Assembly: GCF_938045205.1 (NCBI RefSeq)
Contig: NZ_CALIMY010000040.1
Span: 1-26,374 of the forward strand
Direction: 5' to 3'
Origin: an uncultured Campylobacter sp.
GTDB taxonomy: Bacteria > Campylobacterota > Campylobacteria > Campylobacterales > Campylobacteraceae
DNA: 26,374 bases
The position numbers and the translations under genes were made by a program. The notes under the pieces were generated by a model. It saw only the letters and a program-made list of their open reading frames with translations, searched no databases and had not been told where the DNA came from. How positions within the stretch are numbered: position 1 is the first letter of the stretch; the number at the start of each line of letters is the position of its first letter. Positions 23,888-26,374 of the stretch are shown here, one piece after another.

Positions 23888-24628
23888 TTATTTTAAATTA
23901 TACTTTTCCAAAAGCTTTTCGTAGCTTCCATCCTTTTTCATCTCCTCAAGCGCTGTGTTAAATTTAGCGAGCAGCTCGGGATACTTGCCCTTATCAAATG
24001 CGATCGAAAAGCCCTCGCTGCCGTCGGATTCTTTAAAAAATGCGGTTAGATCGTCGTTTTTCTTAAGATATTCGTAGCCCACGGACGAATCCACGCAAAG
24101 CGCATCGATCTTTTTGTTTTTCAGCGACATAACGGCTACAAAAACGTTCTCCGTAGCGCTAACTTCGGCGCCTTTGATATCTCTGATCGCAAGCTCTTGG
24201 ATGGTGCCTAGCTGCGCGGCAAGACGCTTACCCTGTAGATCCGCCTTGGAATTTAACGAGCTATCGTCCTTACGTTTGACATATAAATTTTCGACTTTAT
24301 AGTAAGGAGCTGTGAAATCTATCGCCTTTTTGCGAGCCGGCGTCGCGCTCATTCCCGAGGCGATCATGTCGATCTTGCCGCTTTTAATCGCAGGGATTAG
24401 CCCGTCAAAGCTCATATTTAAAATTTCATATTTCACGCCCGCGCGCTTGGCAAGCTCGGCTACCAGATCCATATCAAAGCCGGTAACCTTGGAGTTTTCA
24501 TCCACAAACTCAAACGGCGGATACTCGGCATTCGTGCCTACGATGAGCGTATCTTTGGTGATGTCTTTAGCGATTAGCGAACCGCAAAGCAAAGCGCCCG
24601 CAACTAAAAATCTCATAAATTTTTTCAT
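23888..24628 (-). CDS. Polar amino-acid ABC transporter, periplasmic binding protein
   Basis: A 246-residue family-3 solute-binding protein. A signal peptide (MKKFMRFLVAGALLCGSLIA) is followed by the standard opening LIVGTNAEYPPFEF and GFDMDLVAELAKRAG. FDGLIPAIKSGKIDMIASGMSATPARKKAIDFTAPYY is the family core, where SG-M-S-A-T-x-x-R binds the amino-acid carboxylate, and QLGTIQE and D-A-L-C-V-D-S cover the second lobe. The LLCGS sequence is not a proper lipobox, so the protein is probably soluble. It is the third gene after permease and ATPase, with a good AAGGAG site. The ligand is an L-amino acid (Gln, Arg, His or Cys are possible); the sequence does not decide. Confidence 0.92.
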   Translation of the reverse strand: MKKFMRFLVAGALLCGSLIAKDITKDTLIVGTNAEYPPFEFVDENSKVTGFDMDLVAELAKRAGVKYEILNMSFDGLIPAIKSGKIDMIASGMSATPARKKAIDFTAPYYKVENLYVKRKDDSSLNSKADLQGKRLAAQLGTIQELAIRDIKGAEVSATENVFVAVMSLKNKKIDALCVDSSVGYEYLKKNDDLTAFFKESDGSEGFSIAFDKGKYPELLAKFNTALEEMKKDGSYEKLLEKYNLK

Positions 24629-24639
24629 TTCCCTCTCCT

Positions 24640-25368
24640 TTAGTGGTTTAAAATTTTATTTAAAAATTCTTTCAATCTCGGATTTTGCGGATTTTCAAAT
24701 ACATTTTTAGGCGTATCGTCCACAGCGATCTTGCCGCCCTCCATAAAAAAAATCCTATTCGCGACATTGCGTGCAAAGCCCATCTCGTGCGTTACCACAA
24801 GCATCGTAATGCCCTCTTTGGCGACCTCTTTCATTATACCTAACACCTCGCCGATCATCTCGGGATCTAACGCCGAGGTAGGCTCGTCGAATAAAATCAC
24901 GTCCGGATTTACCGCCAAACTTCTAGCGATTGCGATGCGTTGCTTTTGCCCACCGCTAAGCTTGTGCGGATAAGTATAGGCCTTATCGCTAAGACCGACC
25001 TTTTGCAGCAGCTCCTCTGCTTTTGCGTAGGCTTGTTCTTTGGTATAGATACCCGCTTTTATGGGCGCTAGAGTTAAATTTTCCAGCACGTTTTTATTTG
25101 CAAAGAGGTTGAAATGCTGAAACACCATGCTTACCTTGCGGCGAATTTTATTAATATCAGTGCGCTTATCGGTAATATCCTCGCCGTCTATTTTAATAGT
25201 GCCGCCGCTTGGAATTTCAAGCAGATTTAAGCAGCGCAAAAAGGTTGATTTACCGCCGCCGCTTGGACCGATGATTGCTACGATATCGCCTTTATTTATG
25301 GTCTTTGAAATTCCTTTTAGCACCGATAAATTGCCGTAGGATTTGGTTAAATTTGATATTTCAATCAT
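24640..25368 (-). CDS. Polar amino-acid ABC transporter, ATP-binding protein
   Basis: A 242-residue GlnQ/HisP-type ATPase with Walker A G34-PSGGGKST42, Q-loop VFQHFNLF, signature L137-SGGQ141-KQR, Walker B V157-ILFDE162 and switch H194 (VVTHEMGFA). LSGGQ and the D-loop (SALDPE) are intact, so it should be active. It overlaps the end of the permease gene by eight bases and lies 11 bases before the binding-protein gene. It powers the uptake system by acting on the cytoplasmic face of the permease dimer. Confidence 0.95.
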   Translation of the reverse strand: MIEISNLTKSYGNLSVLKGISKTINKGDIVAIIGPSGGGKSTFLRCLNLLEIPSGGTIKIDGEDITDKRTDINKIRRKVSMVFQHFNLFANKNVLENLTLAPIKAGIYTKEQAYAKAEELLQKVGLSDKAYTYPHKLSGGQKQRIAIARSLAVNPDVILFDEPTSALDPEMIGEVLGIMKEVAKEGITMLVVTHEMGFARNVANRIFFMEGGKIAVDDTPKNVFENPQNPRLKEFLNKILNH

Positions 25369-26065
25369 TGCGGTTTAGCCTACTTTCTAGCATTTTTACT
25401 AAAAACGAGAAAAATTTCACGCTTGCATAGTAAAGCACTGCGGCAAAAAGTATCGGCTGGACGGTATAAAGCGCCGCCTGCATGCTTTTTGAAAAAAACG
25501 TAAGATCGGTGATTGCTACGAGGCCTACGACCGAGGTCTCTTTAAATAGGCTAATAAACTCATTTGCAAGCGCAGGCAGGATGTTTTTTATCGCCTGCGG
25601 AAAGACGATCTCTTTCATTGCCGTGCCGTAGCCTAGCCCCATCGCACGCGCGGCTTCCATCTGGCCGCGATCGACGCTGTTTATGCCGCTGCGCACGATC
25701 TCTGCGACGTAGGCTGAGCTATTAAGCCCTAGCGCAAAGATCGCAGCTGCGATATTATTGCTCCACGTAGCAAAAATTATAAACACGAACACCATCAGCT
25801 GGATAACGATTGGAGTTCCGCGGATGATATCTACGTATTCGTCGATAATGAAGCTTAAAAATTTATTGTTTAGAAATTTTAAAAATGCCAGCATAAATCC
25901 TAATGCGATACCGATCACAATGCCGCCGGAGGTCAAAATAAGAGTAATGCCATAGCTTTTGGCGTATGAAATTTTTTGCGCTTCGCTCAGTTCGGGATAG
26001 GTGAAATAAAGCCCCACGGCGATTACAGTCAAAACAAATACGACCTTTAAAATTTTCTCGTTCAA
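25361..26065 (-). CDS. Polar amino-acid ABC transporter, permease
   Basis: A 234-residue HisM/GlnP-type permease. Five hydrophobic segments, the family motif I81-RGTPIVIQL90 and the EAA loop E137-AARAMGLGYGTAMKEIVFPQ (ATPase contact). The best start is TTG at 26065, since the frame has no ATG nearby and is closed by a stop about 14 codons upstream; AAGG lies eight bases ahead. Only one permease gene is present, so a homodimer is expected, unlike the two-permease peb1 locus of C. jejuni. First gene of the minus-strand cluster, divergent from putP. Confidence 0.9.
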   Translation of the reverse strand: MNEKILKVVFVLTVIAVGLYFTYPELSEAQKISYAKSYGITLILTSGGIVIGIALGFMLAFLKFLNNKFLSFIIDEYVDIIRGTPIVIQLMVFVFIIFATWSNNIAAAIFALGLNSSAYVAEIVRSGINSVDRGQMEAARAMGLGYGTAMKEIVFPQAIKNILPALANEFISLFKETSVVGLVAITDLTFFSKSMQAALYTVQPILFAAVLYYASVKFFSFLVKMLESRLNRND

Positions 26066-26192
26066 CCAAGGCGCCTTTTTCTTAAAATTTAAACGACAAG
26101 AATACTAAAATTTCGTTAAAATCTGGCTAAATTCCGAAAGTAAAATTTTATTTGAAATAGAGTAAAATTAGCTTTTTTAAAAGGAGGCAACG

Positions 26193-26374
26193 ATGAGCTT
26201 TTGGACCTATTGCGCAATCGCGATATATTTCGGCGCGCTTATTTTTATAGGTAGGTATTATTATGACAAGAATGCGAGCTTAAGCGAGTATCTGCTCGAT
26301 AATCGCCGCCTGGGCCCATTCGTAACGGCGCTTAGTGCAGGCGCTAGCGATATGAGTGGCTGGATGCTTTTGGG
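26193..26374 (+). CDS. putP: Sodium/proline symporter, 5' part
   Basis: The ATG at 26193 follows a strong AAGGAGG and the frame is open to the right edge, giving the first 60 residues. The start MSFWTYCAIAIYFGALIFIG is the first membrane segment. SLSEYLLDNRRLGPFVTALSAGASDMSGWMLLG is the PutP/SSS-family signature at the start of the second segment (LSAGASDMSGW is characteristic of PutP rather than PanF or other SSS members). PutP takes up proline with Na+; proline is a major carbon source for Campylobacter. A weak -10-like TAAAAT lies at 26163-26168. The rest of the gene is outside the window. Confidence 0.92.
   Translation, partial: MSFWTYCAIAIYFGALIFIGRYYYDKNASLSEYLLDNRRLGPFVTALSAGASDMSGWMLL

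Overview
The window looks like chromosomal DNA of a Campylobacter species with a fairly high G+C content for the genus, such as the oral/anaerobic group around C. showae, C. rectus, C. curvus and C. gracilis. The species itself is an inference I cannot settle. The genus evidence is a full-length bacterial oligosaccharyltransferase (PglB), a patA/patB/ape1-type peptidoglycan O-acetylation cluster, a SelW-like selenoprotein, extended -10 promoters of the form TGCTATAAT, and spacers saturated with the palindrome AAATTT.

Left part (1-9710, all genes on +): the 3' end of an AT-rich membrane-protein gene; a small secreted protein; an isolated pglB with no other pgl gene beside it; a small outer-membrane beta-barrel protein; the cobalamin-independent methionine synthase metE; a lipoprotein of unknown function; then 1.6 kb in which I find no gene.

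Middle (9711-19480): a tight three-gene operon (MBOAT acyltransferase, SGNH acetyltransferase, SGNH esterase) that best fits PatA-PatB-Ape1 for adding and removing O-acetyl groups on peptidoglycan; a calcineurin-like metallophosphoesterase; and a 77-residue Rdx/SelW-family selenoprotein whose codon 11 is an in-frame TGA, followed at once by a SECIS-like stem-loop. Next come efp on the minus strand and, divergently, a DsbC/DsbG-like thioredoxin-fold protein, then a stand-alone DUF234 protein (minus) and a NifS/SufS-type PLP enzyme (plus).

Right part (20075-26374): seven closely packed minus-strand genes: a polar amino-acid ABC transporter (permease, ATPase, binding protein), a secreted SNase-like protein, thiE, the undecaprenyl-pyrophosphate phosphatase uppP, and a phosphoethanolamine-transferase-like enzyme. 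The window ends inside a plus-strand putP.

A cell-envelope theme runs through the window: N-glycan transfer (pglB), peptidoglycan O-acetylation, lipid-carrier recycling (uppP), phosphoethanolamine transfer, lipoproteins and periplasmic thiol chemistry. Two periplasmic products, the PatB-like protein and the phosphoethanolamine transferase, carry a D/E-X-N-X-S/T sequon and could be PglB substrates. The most notable item is the selenoprotein, because ordinary ORF calling cuts it at the TGA. I saw no tRNA, rRNA, CRISPR array, insertion sequence or prophage.
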